A program made the position numbers and the translations under genes. Shown piece after piece: positions 21,691 through 34,300 of a stretch of DNA of 64,000 nucleotides (position 1 is its first letter; every line of letters begins with the position of its first letter). The DNA is from Sanderia malayensis. Its lineage: Eukaryota; Cnidaria; Scyphozoa; Semaeostomeae; Pelagiidae. Location of the stretch: positions 62,001 to 126,000 of the forward strand of contig RQOL01000616.1 of assembly GCA_013076295.1 (NCBI GenBank). Direction: 5' to 3'. The notes below the pieces were generated by a model. That model was not told where the DNA came from, did no database searches, and saw only the letters and a program-made list of their open reading frames with translations.

Positions 21691-22355
21691 GGTTTTGCTT
21701 ACGATGTCACAGATAAATGTGCTTCGTTTGATGGTGATGCTGATAGTATTGTTTATTTTTTCAAGAATGAAGGTAGAATAAACTGCGAATTACGAAGCTG
21801 TCACTCAAATGGGAACTTTTAATCACACACACGCAAGTAAACAAACATGAAATAACAAAAATGTCGTCGTTTAAAACCTGGATTCTGTGGCTTTATATTT
21901 TAGAAGGTGTTTTCCAACTTTTGGATGACGATAAGATACCAACAATGGTTAGTATTATGTGAATTATTATTTTAGCCCCCCTTTTCAATTAAGCCCCCCC
22001 TCCTCCTATAAGCCCTCTTTCAAAGTGATTGAAAACAAGAAGCCTTGGAAGTCTTAAAAAATAATCTACGGCATCTCATGGAGTCGTTAATGTATTCGAG
22101 GTGTATTTTCTCTTTTCCCTCTTTTGCAAGCTGGATCTTCTCATCGTTTTTCTCCTCAACCTATTTTTAGGTCCGGTTGTGATGTAAAGCCAACAATCGG
22201 TGCTAAAGCGTCTAGCAATTGATAAAAATGATATTTTTTAAAATGAGTTAGATGTTAGCTTGCTTCTGTTGTATGTTAAGCCAACATGTTTTAGTTCGAT
22301 AGCCGAATGACTTGCTGTGCGGGCCAATTTCAAATGTGGCATGACGCATGTATTA
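21691..22355. other. spacer with one weak signal-peptide-like ORF
   Basis: An ATG at 21,860 opens a short segment (MSSFKTWILWLYILEGVFQL) followed by a possible donor. No partner exon in matching phase was found. G/C-poor runs of CCCCCC occur near 21,975 and 21,999. Confidence 0.3.
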
Positions 22356-22738
22356 GGGCCTGTTCATATGAGCCCGCTTGCCAGGTCAGCTCACTAAGCG
22401 AGACAGATGTAAATTCTGTTCATATGAGAAAATTCCGTCCCGCCTACCGAGATAGAAACTGTAACATGATATTTGTCACTTGAGAAATTGACAATGAAAA
22501 CAATGGCTGTACATGCGCAGTTGGCACGTTTCTGGCCCGGTAAGCGGGATGGAGTGTTCATATGGAAAAGTTTCCAGCCCGCTTGCCGAGATCTCGGTAG
22601 TGCTGCAGTGAGATCTCGCCTGGCGGGCCAGCCCGCTTTCTCATATGAACAGAACACAAATTTTGTATGGGATTTGGGGAGTGGATAAGATCTCGCTTAG
22701 TGAGCTGGCCCGGCAAGCGGGCTCATATGAACAGGCCC
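22356..22738. mobile_element. Harbinger-type MITE, 383 bp
   Basis: The ends GGGCCTGTTCATATGAGCCC are inverted at both sides and TTA flanks each (22,353-22,355; 22,739-22,741). TWA duplications are the PIF/Harbinger hallmark. Several copies of CATATGA and GCGGGC occur inside in both orientations, giving a long foldback. Confidence 0.85.
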
Positions 22739-22801
22739 TTAGAGCGTAACGGTAGATGGCTAATATCAACGGCAATTAGCAGATAATCCTTCTTTTTGTA
22801 G

Positions 22802-23005
22802 CAATAAAGATGGTTTGAGGTTCTTGTATAATATACCATCATTATTCACCAAAGTAACACCGGAGCCACCGATCAATTCTTTTGACGAAGTTAAACCAGA
22901 AGAAATTCCATCTGATCTAGGTGTTCGTGTTAGAAGAGTCCGTTTCAGACGCACAAGATACAGACGTGTTCGTGTTAGAAGAGTCCGTTTCAGATGCACG
23001 TTCCC
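22802..23005 (+). CDS. candidate exon with 45-bp tandem duplication, unrecognised
   Basis: Follows a TTTTTGTAG acceptor-like site and is open for about 65 codons (NKDGLRFLYNIPSLF, then an Arg/Val-rich VRVRRVRFRR stretch). A 45-bp unit starting GTGTTCGTGTTAGAAGAGTC is repeated at 22,921 and 22,966. No family recognised. Sequence beyond 23,000 is repeat-like (TTCCCCGG), so the exon end is uncertain. Confidence 0.25.
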
Positions 23006-23077
23006 CGGTCGTTCCCAGGTTATTCCATTCCCCGGCCGTTCCCCAACCGTTCCCCGTTCCCGCTTTTAGTAATAGCC
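23000..23077. repeat. GTTCCCC repeat, copy 1
   Basis: The segment GGTCGTTCCCAGGTTATTCC and the following CGTTCCCGCTTTTAGTAATA recur in the same orientation at 26,389-26,452. Confidence 0.75.
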
Positions 23078-24026
23078 AAAAACGTTACGTGGTTGCACGC
23101 ATGTACTTGTAAATGCAATTAAAGTTGACAACTCTGCTATGTTGGCGTATTTCTTTAGAACCACCCACGCCCTTTGTTTTGGCGTGGCATCCCTAGTCAA
23201 GTTTGGTCTGCAGTGCAATGAAGCCTTTTTGCATTGTAACTTATGAAATGTTCTTGTGATTTTCAAACCACCATACCACGAGCTGAGCAAATGAAAGCTC
23301 TCTTAAGTGATCTCTTTATCGCATTGGAGAGTTGTTGAGCGTCTTAAATATTGTTTGTTGCCATGTCTTGAATGCATGATCAGATATTCCAGATCAGATT
23401 GTCTGGTTAGGTGTCGTCATTCAGCAAGCATGCAATACATAATTATTTGACGTCGTAAATCATAAATCACTTCACAACATGTAAATCAACTTGATATATT
23501 TGTATGGAGTCTACTTATCTGGATGAGCAGTTTTTTAAAATACCTTTTGTTTTCAATTATCCGTATCAATGGCAACTATTTGATGCATCTTTGTTTTCAA
23601 TCGAATGCCTTCCAATTGCTAATTGTTTATCTCTCCCTGACATTAACCATTGATCGAAGACAATATACGACTCAGTTGATTTTCTTCTTCTTCCTATGAA
23701 ACCAACTCTGATTTAATTTGACGAGTTTTAAAAGAAATCTTGGCTACGAACATATCTTGAAAACAATTGTAGTCCTTGCAAACTCTAAGCACATTTATTT
23801 GAAGTGCACTGATTTAAATTGCTGATGCTGGTCAGAAGAATGGTATCATTCTCGTATTTTTACTCTGGTATTGTCATTCTCTCCATTGGTAAGCATTTTG
23901 GCATACTAGCTTAATAGTTCTCATCTGATGCAGTTATACTCAAGATGAATTTACATTATTCCGTCTATATTATTTTATCTTAGTGTTTGTCAAGCTATCT
24001 TGACTAAGTTATTTTTAATTTTTTAA
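23078..24026. other. intergenic spacer
   Basis: AT-rich, no supported gene or repeat. Confidence 0.4.
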
Positions 24027-25272
24027 AGGCCTGGTTACACTATAGATAATAAATTAGATATTCCCCCAGACATACCACAAATAACCTGTCTGATAGATAT
24101 CTTCGTGTGTAACATAACGCAAGATATCTAAATTCCAATTAGCGGCAAGAAGCAAACTGTCAAATCGTGCTGTGAAATCTTGATGAATAAAATCAAAACT
24201 TTTTGATTTTATTCATCAAGATTTTCCCAGCATGATGTGTCAAATCGTGAGACAAACACACACCGACTGTCTCGCGTTTTATTCCTTGGCAATTTTGGAA
24301 GCGAAAAGCATTATAAACAGTTTATAATTGATTCTGAGCAACAAAATTGACGCACAGAGCAAATTCACAAACTAGGTCATTGAAAATGGAAGCTGATAAT
24401 TTTTTTGACATGAATTTATCATATTGTAACATGAAATTCCCGTTCTCGCGGATATTTTGGCATTGGGTACAAATGCTGTATACTTGAGGAATGGCGCACC
24501 GCACAAAAAGTGATTCATGTAACGCATGAAATGTATGCTAAGATGTTTTCAATGTTATTTTACGTAAATAGCTCATGGTTTGTCATTTTTCTTGCTGGCT
24601 ATAGTTGAGTCATGATGCTTTAATAAACGTATTAAGGCCTGGTTACACTGTAGATAATGAATTAGATATTCCCAATTTAGAAACACTAAAAACGGAAGCG
24701 ATTATCTTATAGTGTATACGCGCCATTTAGATAATAATTTAGATAATACAGTTAAAGCATCATGACTCAACTATAACCAGCGAGAAAAGTGACAAACCAT
24801 GAGGTATTTACGTAAAAGAACATTGAGAACATCTTATCATACATTTCATACATTTCTCCAGTCACTTTTTGTGGATGTGGGGTGTGCCATTCCTCAAGTT
24901 GTACAGCATTTTTGTTAGTTTCGCAAGCATTTTAATGTTCATTTGGTTGAAAATACAGAAAAGAACATAAAGGTATACAGCGTGAGGTTGATTTGAGACA
25001 ACCGCGCGAAGAACGTGGAAAGTATAAATTACCATGAACGTGCATTGATAAGGCATGTGATGGAACATAAGAACATTCTCTCTTTTATGTTGATTGCCCA
25101 AAAGCTGGAATTTCAGTACTGGAAATTCTGAAATACTACAGAAATACGTAACCAGACAGTCGGTTTCTTTATGTCTGCAGTTTTATGCTAGAAACACAAA
25201 ATCATGCTGAGAATATCGGAGGGAATAAAATCAAAACGTTTTGATTTTATTCCATGGAATATTCTCAGCTTA
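24027..25272. mobile_element. nested palindromic MITE cluster
   Basis: Contains two GGCCTGGTTACACT ends (24,029 and 24,636), a 50-bp near-perfect palindrome (24,175-24,224, AAATCTTGATGAATAAAATC arm) and a pair of ~150-bp inverted arms (about 24,465-24,622 and 24,755-24,905). A small TTAA-flanked insert (24,636-24,751) sits in their loop, followed by an inverted relative of the 15,334 MITE with its 32-bp palindrome at 25,222-25,253. Individual element limits are approximate. Confidence 0.7.
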
Positions 25273-25274
25273 AT

Positions 25275-25305
25275 GACTGTAAGTCATTAATTCTGACTTA
25301 CAGTC
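25275..25305. repeat. perfect 12-bp-stem hairpin
   Basis: GACTGTAAGTCA and TGACTTACAGTC are separated by TTAATTC, between two MITEs. No U-run follows, and a function is not implied. Confidence 0.6.
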
Positions 25306-25308
25306 TAC

Positions 25309-26087
25309 GGGCCCATCTACACGAGAGCAAAAAACAGGCATGCTCAAATTCTTCAGGGGATTAAGCGAATTAGCACCTGAAATGAGCATCCCTACCCGTG
25401 TAGATGGTCATTTTTGATCACTTTTTGTGAGCACGATTTCGATGACATATGAAAGGAGCCCGTTCTTATTTCTACTGTTTCACTAACCTTGCCTGTCATG
25501 ATGAATTATTTTGTCTTCTATTCGATGTACAACATCGAGGGTGTAATTTGTTTGTCGCGCAGGAAGACAAAATATCGGACGAGGAATATATTATGTTTCT
25601 CCCTTGTTTATATTCTCGAACAAAGTAGAGGTATCAGAATGCATAGCTTTGTGTCATTTGCTGCTAACATGTTAAACATAAAAAACTATCAATTGCGCAG
25701 ATCGCAGCAATCAGGCAGTTCAACAATATGTATACAGTCTTGTTGTTCAAAATACTGATCTTGACAATCTTCATATAATTCATCGCTATCTTCCTCGTCA
25801 TTGAATTGGCTGTTTGCAATACGTCAAAAGCCAGCCATTTTGATAAAAGTTTCGTGTTTTTTTGAATGCGTTTGTATTTGAATAAAACAAAATGAGCGCA
25901 ACCATGATATACATGTTTACATGTTAATTTGCTTGTTGCTGACAGGTCTTATTTGATGAGAAAAGACCCTGTTGCTAAAAATTTGGAACATTTCAAGTCG
26001 GATACGCATTAATTAGATAATTGCATTACGCAACACGCTGGGTTAGACGGACTTGGTCATGTTTCAAGCTCTCGTGTAGATGGGCCC
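25309..26087. mobile_element. MITE, 779 bp, GGGCCCATCTACACGAGAGC ends
   Basis: Both ends carry the same 20-bp inverted repeat, flanked by TAC on each side (25,306-25,308; 26,088-26,090). The 3-bp duplication suggests a Harbinger-related or similar element. No transposase. Internal ORF 25,489-25,758 has no recognisable domain. Confidence 0.75.
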
Positions 26088-27364
26088 TACCCTCTGACCA
26101 CTAAGTTATTGGTTTTGAACAGACATCGTTGACAGCTCGCATTGGACGGAGTGATGATACAAACAGCGAATCGGAAGTCATCAAAACGGGCGATATTCAC
26201 ATTCACAAAATGCATCTGGTCTTTCCTTGTTTACATACATTAAAACTATAAAGTTTATCTTGTTTACCTATTAAGACTGCAAATTTTATTGACAGTTATA
26301 ATAGATAAACGTTTCGTAACGTTCTATAAACGTTTCCGCATTTATTTAACTGGTAAATTTCAAACGGTTTCATACTTCCGTTCCCCGACCGTTCCCCGGT
26401 CGTTCCCAGGTTATTCCCCGACCGTTCCCCGTTCCCGCTTTTAGTAATAGCCATATACACGAGCACCTTAAATCTGCCTAAAACAGTAGGGTGCAGCGTA
26501 AGGAGGTGTGAATTCCAGACTGTCTGTCCTTATTTTGCTCATCAAAATAAGCAACACATGTCAGTTTCCCTAATCCATGATGACTGGTGATATCATAACT
26601 CTTTGATAAAGTCTATTGGCAGTTTAGTTGAATTGAACGATAGTCAGATGATATGCATAAAGACCATGCCTACAGCATCCAGGGAGCATTTTTCAAAGTG
26701 TGCTGTGATCATTGATTAACATTATCTAATGCACAAATCTACACTGAACTGAGGACCAAATTTCCAAAGCATGGGTGTCTTTTGGACCTCTCGCTCCAAG
26801 AGACCCATGCTTGCAAATGATAGCATGAAATGCCAATATATTAAAAAACATTTTTATCTATCTCAGGCACTTGAATATTTTGAATGTTTTATTCATTCTT
26901 GTTTTTTGCTTTGAATTTTGTTGAGTTCCATAAATGCAAAACTCCTGTTAAAAACTTAACAATGCCTTGCTGCCATACTATGTGACTCGAATTTATTTTG
27001 GCTGAAATCAAAATTTTCAAATATTATACACTTGGGATGGCTTTTTAAATGTTCACGATTAATAAATGCAATATTTCACGATTATAAATGCAATATTCCA
27101 CATGTGAATCAATGTGGAAAGAGTAATTGGACTGCTTTGAAATAAATTTACAATGTTGCAGAGCATCATCCCATCAAGTTGGTGATGAGCAAAACTACAG
27201 AAGAAGATAGCATTCTTGGTGATCTTTTGGTTGTATGTTCAGCTCTTTGCAACATCTGTGAGTCTGTTGTTCCTCTGGAATGAAACAGCAGCACTGAATT
27301 TGTCACCCTTTAAACAGCTTTTTTCAAAGCTACCCAATAGACCAATGTGTAACCCCTTGTGTTG
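26088..27364. other. intergenic, contains GTTCCCC repeat copy 2
   Basis: Copy 2 of the GTTCCCC repeat lies at 26,389-26,452. A GCATGGGTGTCTTTTGG / CCAAGAGACCCATGC foldback lies near 26,770-26,815. A fragment similar to CATATACACGAGC-ended elements follows 26,452. No gene seen. Confidence 0.5.
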
Positions 27365-28060
27365 TCAAACAGAGTTTGTGTATGTATATATATCTCTAAT
27401 GGGGCGAGTTGAGTTGTTACCCAACCAAGAACAAAGTTCTGAAGTACAAGAAGATGTAGACTTTTCTTTGAACTCAGAAACACTATAAATATAAAAAAAA
27501 ATTGCCGCAACATGAAAGCAAGCTTCTCCTTGTCCAACCAAACAAGTATAATGTCCCCTACATACATATCCATCATCATTAACGAGGACCCAAGCTTGAT
27601 TAGGCAATTTTTGTGAAAATACTGCGAGTGTCGTACTTTGGCAAAAAAAAGATACAAGGGGGGGCTGGATTCGCTTACAAATTTCCTCATAGGTTTGGAA
27701 AGTGACAACATACGGATATGCATTCATACTTTTATAAGCTTTCAAACTTGAATGGGTAAAATTGCTTGTTGAAGTAACCAGATAATTGTAAACGGCTGCG
27801 TAAGAAAATTTAGGCCACTGCTCCAGAGGAGTATCAAAATCAGACTTTTTCAATAAATATAGGTCTGATATCTGTAAAAATTGCAACTTCTGGTCGTAAA
27901 CTAATTTTAGCTCAGAGGTGAGACCAGAGTAATGTACAGAAGGCGAGTGACAAGCCCCAAAAGGGGCGTTCTTCTTCGGCGCTTTTTTCGTGGCCGCCAT
28001 TTTGCCACTCATTTTACCACTCAGTCCGAAAACAATGAGTTCTGTGACGTCAATATGCAT
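27365..28060 (-). pseudogene. SWIM-type zinc finger ORF, 5' part of a transposon-type gene
   Basis: A minus-strand frame of about 230 codons. The last third carries a SWIM-like motif, CRGHYTCLVGQGEACFHVAA. SWIM fingers have CxC..CxH. Here the first cysteine of the usual CxC pair appears as Tyr (HYTC), so one zinc ligand is lost unless Cys of CRGH substitutes. Related invertebrate proteins have a YqaJ-type nuclease domain following the SWIM finger; I do not find it downstream. A donor-like GGTAAC lies in TGGTTGGGTAACAAC near 27,430, so the true exon may end there. It may be a relic or a passenger of the adjacent elements. Confidence 0.45.
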
Positions 28061-28085
28061 ATCATCTATTGTCTGATAGTGAATA

Positions 28086-28785
28086 CCGTATTTCCTCTAT
28101 TAAGCGCCCGGGCGCTTATTAAATATTTCGTGAAATTGGGTGGGCGCTTATTAGAGGGGGGCGCTTATTAGAGGGGGGCGGTTATTTCATAGTCCTAAAA
28201 ATTTAACATCGAACATCTTCAAAAACAAAACAATAATCTTATATAATCTTGGAATTTATAAGACAACGAACAGTGGGGAAGAGCTAGTAGGACATGTTCC
28301 AATTGAACTGCCGTTTTTATTTCTAAAATTCATCAACAAAGAAGAAAATGAAATTTTCGCTGAAGTAAAAGGTGACAGGAAGTTAGAAAATGGACTTGTT
28401 GTTCCAGCTATTTACCATGTGCGTGGAAGTAAATGCTATGTTAGCATTTTTTCAGAAGAAAAGAAGAAGCCACAGCATGCTAAAGCCGCACACATGGACA
28501 TTGAATTGACAAACATTAAAAATGGATATTTTCTTCAAGATATAATGACTAACTTTGGTCTTAAACTACTTGCTTATGTTGCCATTGATAAAAGAGAGGA
28601 ATTGATGTCGATGCACATGTTTCTACGCTATTATTTGAACCAAACAGTGAAAATGTAAGAATTCTATTAACCGCCCTGGGCGGTTAATAGAGGGGGGCGC
28701 TTATTTCATACTTTTTGATTTTAGGGTGGGCGCTTATTGGAGGGGGCGGTTAATAGAGGGTGGGCGCTTAATAGAGGAAATACGG
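28086..28785. mobile_element. TA-inserting DNA element (CCGTATTTCCTC ends) with HIRAN fragment
   Basis: The ends CCGTATTTCCTCTATTAAGC are inverted, with TA on both sides (28,084-28,085; 28,786-28,787). Subterminal GCGCTTATTAGAGGGGGGC motifs recur in both arms. The interior carries part of a HIRAN-like coding sequence and no transposase. Confidence 0.85.
28254..28658 (+). pseudogene. HIRAN-like domain fragment inside a MITE
   Basis: An open segment without its own clear start. It reads LVGHVPIELPFLFLKFI, then FAEVKGDRKLENGLVVPA and YHVRGSKCYV. The VGHVP and V.G.R..GLVVPA pattern is that of the C-terminal half of HIRAN-like proteins. The N-terminal half (the RxPxNxxDxxAV segment) is missing, so it looks like a captured, truncated exon. 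It is only distantly similar to the HIRAN ORF in the Tigger element. Confidence 0.5.
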
Positions 28786-28787
28786 TA

Positions 28788-29352
28788 CCTGAACACTTGC
28801 AAAAGCTCTGCTAATGCGTTCTATAAATTGTCTTATATTAAAATGGCAAGCTACAGACGTATGGTCCATCAAGCATTGTCTGCATATGAACAAACAACAA
28901 TGCCGGAGAATTCGGAACATAGGCTGCAGCAAAATGCATTACTCTTTGCATGCAGTGTACCCTGGAGATTTTGCTCCAGCAGATATACAGACATTTTAAT
29001 AGCAGCAAAAAAGTCTTCCTCCGACATTATGGTATTTTCATAAACAGATAAGCAGAGAAACTTCCAGATGACCTTTGTTATTAGTCAAGAAAAAGTTTGA
29101 ATAAACCGCGCGTTGTTGTGAAATTGGGACGATGCTAATCTCCGATGACAGGGATCAACGAGAAAACAATGCTGCCTTAAAATAAAGGAACCTCGAGAGC
29201 ACCCCTTATTTTATTGGCCGGTCTTTTTCATCCTTACGTGTGAAACGAATAAGGAAGACCTTGCAAAGGAGACCATATACACGGGCAACCGGAGTGCTAA
29301 TTACCTTAATCCCTAAAAGAATGTCCTTATTTTGCTCGTGTATATGGGCCCT
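28788..29352. other. spacer with CATATACACG element ends
   Basis: CCATATACACGGGCAA near 29,272 and its inverse TTGCTCGTGTATATGG near 29,334 bracket about 80 bp and look like a small foldback element. No gene recognised. Confidence 0.45.
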
Positions 29353-29491
29353 TTGATTTTATTCCATCGAATATTCTCAGCTTCTTTTGCTTATTTTGAC
29401 AAGGTGTTAATTCGTTCCCCCCCCCCCCGACGGACTATTTTTGGGATGTCTGGAGAATAAATAATGTAAAATAACTAGGTGTATTCGGGCC
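29353..29491 (-). mobile_element. partial inverted copy of the TTAA MITE
   Basis: Reverse complement matches 15,334-15,475 (AATATTCTCAGCTTC... ACTAGGTGTATTCGGGCC), followed by TTAA at 29,492-29,495. The other end is missing. Confidence 0.75.
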
Positions 29492-29495
29492 TTAA

Positions 29496-31348
29496 GAAGT
29501 ATTGTTCGCTAGTTCATGTTAGTTATGTTCGAGAAATTTGTCTGCTTGTCACAATTGTTTTAAAACCGTGATATTATTTTTTCCTTTGCATTTAAAAGCC
29601 TTAATTTTGAAACTTATGTTTCCAGATGCTACCAAGTCGCAATTAACATTCACCATTGCTACTGTCCATTATTTCGAACATTTGCTTTCTCGGGCGATTT
29701 TTCATTTCTTCTGAAACAAAAAATTGAAATTACAGAATTCCCAAGAAACGTTGGCAAATCGCTTTTGAACACAACACCGGTCAAACAATCTCTGTCAAAC
29801 AAGTTGAAATTTCTTTTGAGAGTTTGAGATAGTGGATGTCACACCATTACCATTAGCACGACATTTTTGCTCATTTTGCAAGTTTTGAAAACTGGTTGTT
29901 CTTGATAAGGTTCTTTGCTAACAGAAAAAATCTCAAAATTCTGCTCTGACCATTTTTGCAATGTTATTACGCCAAATTGAATCATAAATTCATTTTTGTT
30001 GATTTCGCTACCAAACGATTGCATTATTGTTCCTCCGAATCTCAAATCTTTGTATTCCTTAAATTTCTCATCATTATTCAAGCTGAAACTTGTTTTTAAA
30101 CCGCTTTAAGCTGACCATGTATCCATAGATGCTTTGAATTCGATGTCACAATTCAAAGCGGCCTGGCGTTTTTGTGTGTCATGATTTCCAGTCATATGAA
30201 AGGTGGGGGTCTGATGGAACAGTTCGTAATAACATAACGACGATACGCTTTTCAATATTTTAATCAAAAGTGAAACCGTTACTCCAGTTGTGGAGCATCC
30301 AGTTTTAACAATTACTTGCTGGAATATATTCAGAAATATCTTTGAGAAATCTTACGAGATTAAGACCCGCGCATGCGTTGCAAATTTTAATTGACATCGA
30401 GTGAAGCGTGCTGTTCACAACACAGCCAAATGCAGATAACTCTTTGCCTCGTAAAAATTTTCAGCGATTCTAGAATTCTTGTTGTTTGATTGCGAAACAA
30501 TGCTGGTAATACAAATTGGAAAATGAAAATGGATTAACCTTTGTTTCAACCGACTACTTTGAAGTCATAAACCAGCGATGTTTATAGTAGTTTTATGCTG
30601 CGCTGCTAGCAACGTTGATAAGGAGGAACCTTCTTCTTCTCTCAGATGTCCAATTTTTACCACGCCTTGACACAAACGATGGAAAATATGCCTCGTAAAT
30701 CAATCTAAATCGATGAGAAAAACAAAATCGAACTTGCGTTTACTTTGGTCCAACAATCATGATTACAAATTGTAATCGTACCGTTCTCTTTTGTTTTTTT
30801 GCAGACTATAAATATGTATTTAGGTTCAGAATATATTGTTTGACTTCTGTGTAACTTAAAGGACTTATGCGCATTTCTTTGCGAGGCTGAAGGTTCAGTC
30901 ATTGCAAAACGTAACCTCCTGAATACCATCAGATTGGATTAACATATGCTGGCACAACAATATGACTTTGTATTTAATGAGATCAGTCAATACGGTTCTT
31001 TTGTTGTAGCAGCTTGCTTCATTTTACAGGGATTCAAGGCTTTTCCAATCTGTCCAATCTCTGTTGAGTATGTCTATCACATGACATCGTCATCAAATGT
31101 TCTCATGCTTTGTTATTTAATTTCATGGCGAAACTTGAAACGCTAACACCATCGCATTCAGTTTGCTTAATCTGACAGTGTTTGCAAATCAAGAAGATAT
31201 CTGTTTGCAGCCCTTTAAGAATATAAATATAAAGCTAGCCGGGGTCGGTCCCTTCGCTCCCTCCCCGGAGCCGAGCGAGTGAAAAAAGCTTAATGTGGTT
31301 GGCGCACTACATTTATCATTTCAGTGGGCAAATATTTATCGAGTTTTA
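29496..31348. other. upstream region of the fibrocystin-L-like gene
   Basis: No coding sequence recognised. A GC-rich patch (GTCGGTCCCTTCGCTCCC) lies near 31,245. Promoter elements cannot be assigned from sequence alone. Confidence 0.4.
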
Positions 31349-34300
31349 ATGGAAAAAGTTTTTTTTGTTTTAGGAGGTGCATTGAATTTCATTTCTGTGC
31401 AGGCAACAAGTAAGCTTACTTCCGTTACAATTTCGTATGGCATTGGTTGCATCTAATGCAATCCAAGATGGCCCTGGATTGGTCCTAAGGTTTAATCTGG
31501 CATACTTTTCAAACAAAGCATTCATACCCAAGCGATTCGATTTAATCTCTATTTAATCCCGATCTCATATGATTACCATCTAACCTAATCTGTTCAATCA
31601 GACTTGACCTGTTTTGATCTGAATTTAATCGGACTTGATCTGATATGACCTGAATGTAAGTCTTCTATGACTTTCAGCTGGACGTGTAACAGAACTTAAG
31701 CCAAATTATGGAAGTCAACGCGGAGGAGAGCTGCTCGAAATCAGGGGCTTTGGTGAGTATGATGCTAGCAACCTTGAGAATAATGGAATACCTTCTATCT
31801 TACATACTCTCTAACCTTGTTAGGCCTAGTTCATACAGCGCATTATGAGCGCAGCGAATTGAATTCAATTCAAAGCGCTAATAAAGCGCCTTGAATTCCT
31901 CCATGGTTTCAGACATCGAATTTATTTGAGCGAATTGAATTGAATTTTGGCGCAAAATTTAAAATTCTTGAAGAAAAATTACTCAAAAATGGCGCCGACA
32001 AAGACGAGTTGAGTTGTTCTTCCCAGTTGCAGACTTTTTCTTTAGTTGTATGTCAAAACATTTTCAGTCAATTCGAAAAGAGAAAGAAAAAAGGCGGAAG
32101 CTGGTGTATCGTTTGTTGTTGGAACATTTCCGAAACTGGAATCATGAAGTAGGCTTATCTTTTCAGCTCGTACTTTTGGCCTTTAACCAACTCCAAATTG
32201 CTATACCGATTTCTCGAGGTTGTCGACGACTCCCAAGAATGCGGGGATGGTGGGATATAGTGTGGAACAATTTCGATGACAAGCGTTTCAAAACCAACTT
32301 TCGTTTCACGAAAGGGACATTTTTATATATATTCGGGGAGCTCGAAGATTTATTAACGAGAGAAGCCATCTGCGAAGAGCCAGTGCCTTCAATGACAAGA
32401 TTGGCAGTATGCCTGTACAGGCTTGCTAGAGGTGATTATCTCCACACGATTGGCGAGCTGGTATGTTTAGGGACATCAACTGTGTTTTTGATTGTGCAAC
32501 AAGTGTGCACTGCAATGGTCAATAGATTATGGAAACCCTTTGTTGGAAAAAATATGCCAACAACATTGAAAGAGCTCAGAGAAAGCATGACTTCATTTGA
32601 TGAATTATGGCAATTTCCCTATTTTTTTGGGGCAGGCAGTTGATGGGTGCCATCTGCCGATGAAATGCCCTAAAGGTGGAGCAGAGAGTGCCAAGGAATA
32701 TCATAACTTCAAAAATTTTTAATCCATTGTTTTAATGGCCATTGTTGATGCCAAAAACAGGTTTATATGGGCAAGTAGTGGTTGTCCAGGTAACAGCCAT
32801 GATGCAATCATTTTCCAGTCAACAGAGTTATACAGTAAGATAACAAATGAAAATTGCCTTCCTGCTGGCTATATTAAGGATTCTGGATGTGAAGTTTACC
32901 CAGTTCTTCTTGGTGATTCTGCCTTCCCTTTTTTACCATGGTTAATGAAGCCTTATAGAAATGCCATTCTAACCCAGGAGCAGCGGTACTTTAACTATCG
33001 TGTCAGTAGAGAACGAATAGTGGTAGAGGGTGCGTTTGGGCAGCTTAAGGGGCGATGGAGGATCTTACTGAGGAAAAATGAATGCCACACTGAAACACTG
33101 ACACTGATGTCGCTAGCCTGTATCATTCTTCATAATATGTGCATTGATTTAGAGAACAAGGGGATGAGGGCATGGGATTTAACCTTTGATCCAGAAACCC
33201 AGAAACGTCGCCCAAGAGAAGTTGTGAGAAATATGCTACATATGACCAGTTGCAGATGATATGACCAGTTGCAGAAAATATCCTGGAAGTTCACAAAAGG
33301 CCAAACAAATCCGACACCATCTGAGGAACAAATTTTGGAATGAAAAGCTTCAACTGGATGATTAACTGAACATAAGAACTTAGAATACAACAAGATATTT
33401 CTTATGCGTTACTTATATATGATTTTGTTACAAAAATGTTTGTGTGAATTACTCAGTTTCCATCTTCTCTACTAACATATGACATCCATGTAGAGTTATG
33501 TACTGGATAATTGTTCCCAAAGTTTCTTGATTGATGTCTTGATAGCATGTATGATTTATCATATTCATGATTTTGCGGCTGTGGCTGTATTTGAGAAACA
33601 AATGTTGCTGGCTGCTGTGACACCATTTGCCCTTGCTCACGGTTTCTAAATGTGGCCATCATTGTTTGAAAAAATTGCATCTCCATCATTCTTGTCTCGT
33701 GCTCCCTGCTTCTTTGGTTCTCTTCCTTTAAAAATTTAATCATTTCCTTTGATGGATCTTTTGATACAAGTTTATTGAAAGCGGTAACAGCCTCCTTCAG
33801 TAAACTTGTAGATGTATCTTTCTTCACTCGTTTTGAAGGAGTTGGCACAAAGAGTGCCTTATCATTTTGCAAAATATTTGGTGTTGACTCTGCAGAGGCT
33901 CTCAAATCTGGCATTTCTGCAGCATCTGGATTAGTTTCAACAGATAAGACAGCAAAAGATTGTTCAGAATCCAAACTTGGATCACAGGAGTCTCGTGACT
34001 CAACAAAAGGGAACAATTTTCTGAACCAAGCTGGTTTCTGGTCCATAAATTTTGAAACGCCTGAACCACAATTCCGTGTCATTGATGCCTTTTTGCATTT
34101 GGCAACACAGGACTCTTTGAAGCTTTATTGTTTGTAAATATCAACTTCTTTCTGTAGTATTCGTTCTCACAAACGACGTTCACAATTTCATCAATTGCCT
34201 CCTCAGGCCAGCAAGATTTTCTGCCAGCTTTTTTTTTTCTTTTCAAAGTTGTAGATCCTTGAGCCTTTAACTCTTGGCCTAGAACTTGGTCAGCCTCATC

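Noticed and set aside
21860..21946. Secreted-protein first exon (MSSFKTWILWLYI...)
   Set aside because: Signal-peptide-like, but no downstream exon with matching phase was found. The exon at 22,802 needs a different phase.
34079..34137. True intron joining the two Harbinger SANT-like parts
   Set aside because: No donor/acceptor pair fits, and conserved middle residues are missing, so an internal deletion with frameshift is the simpler reading.
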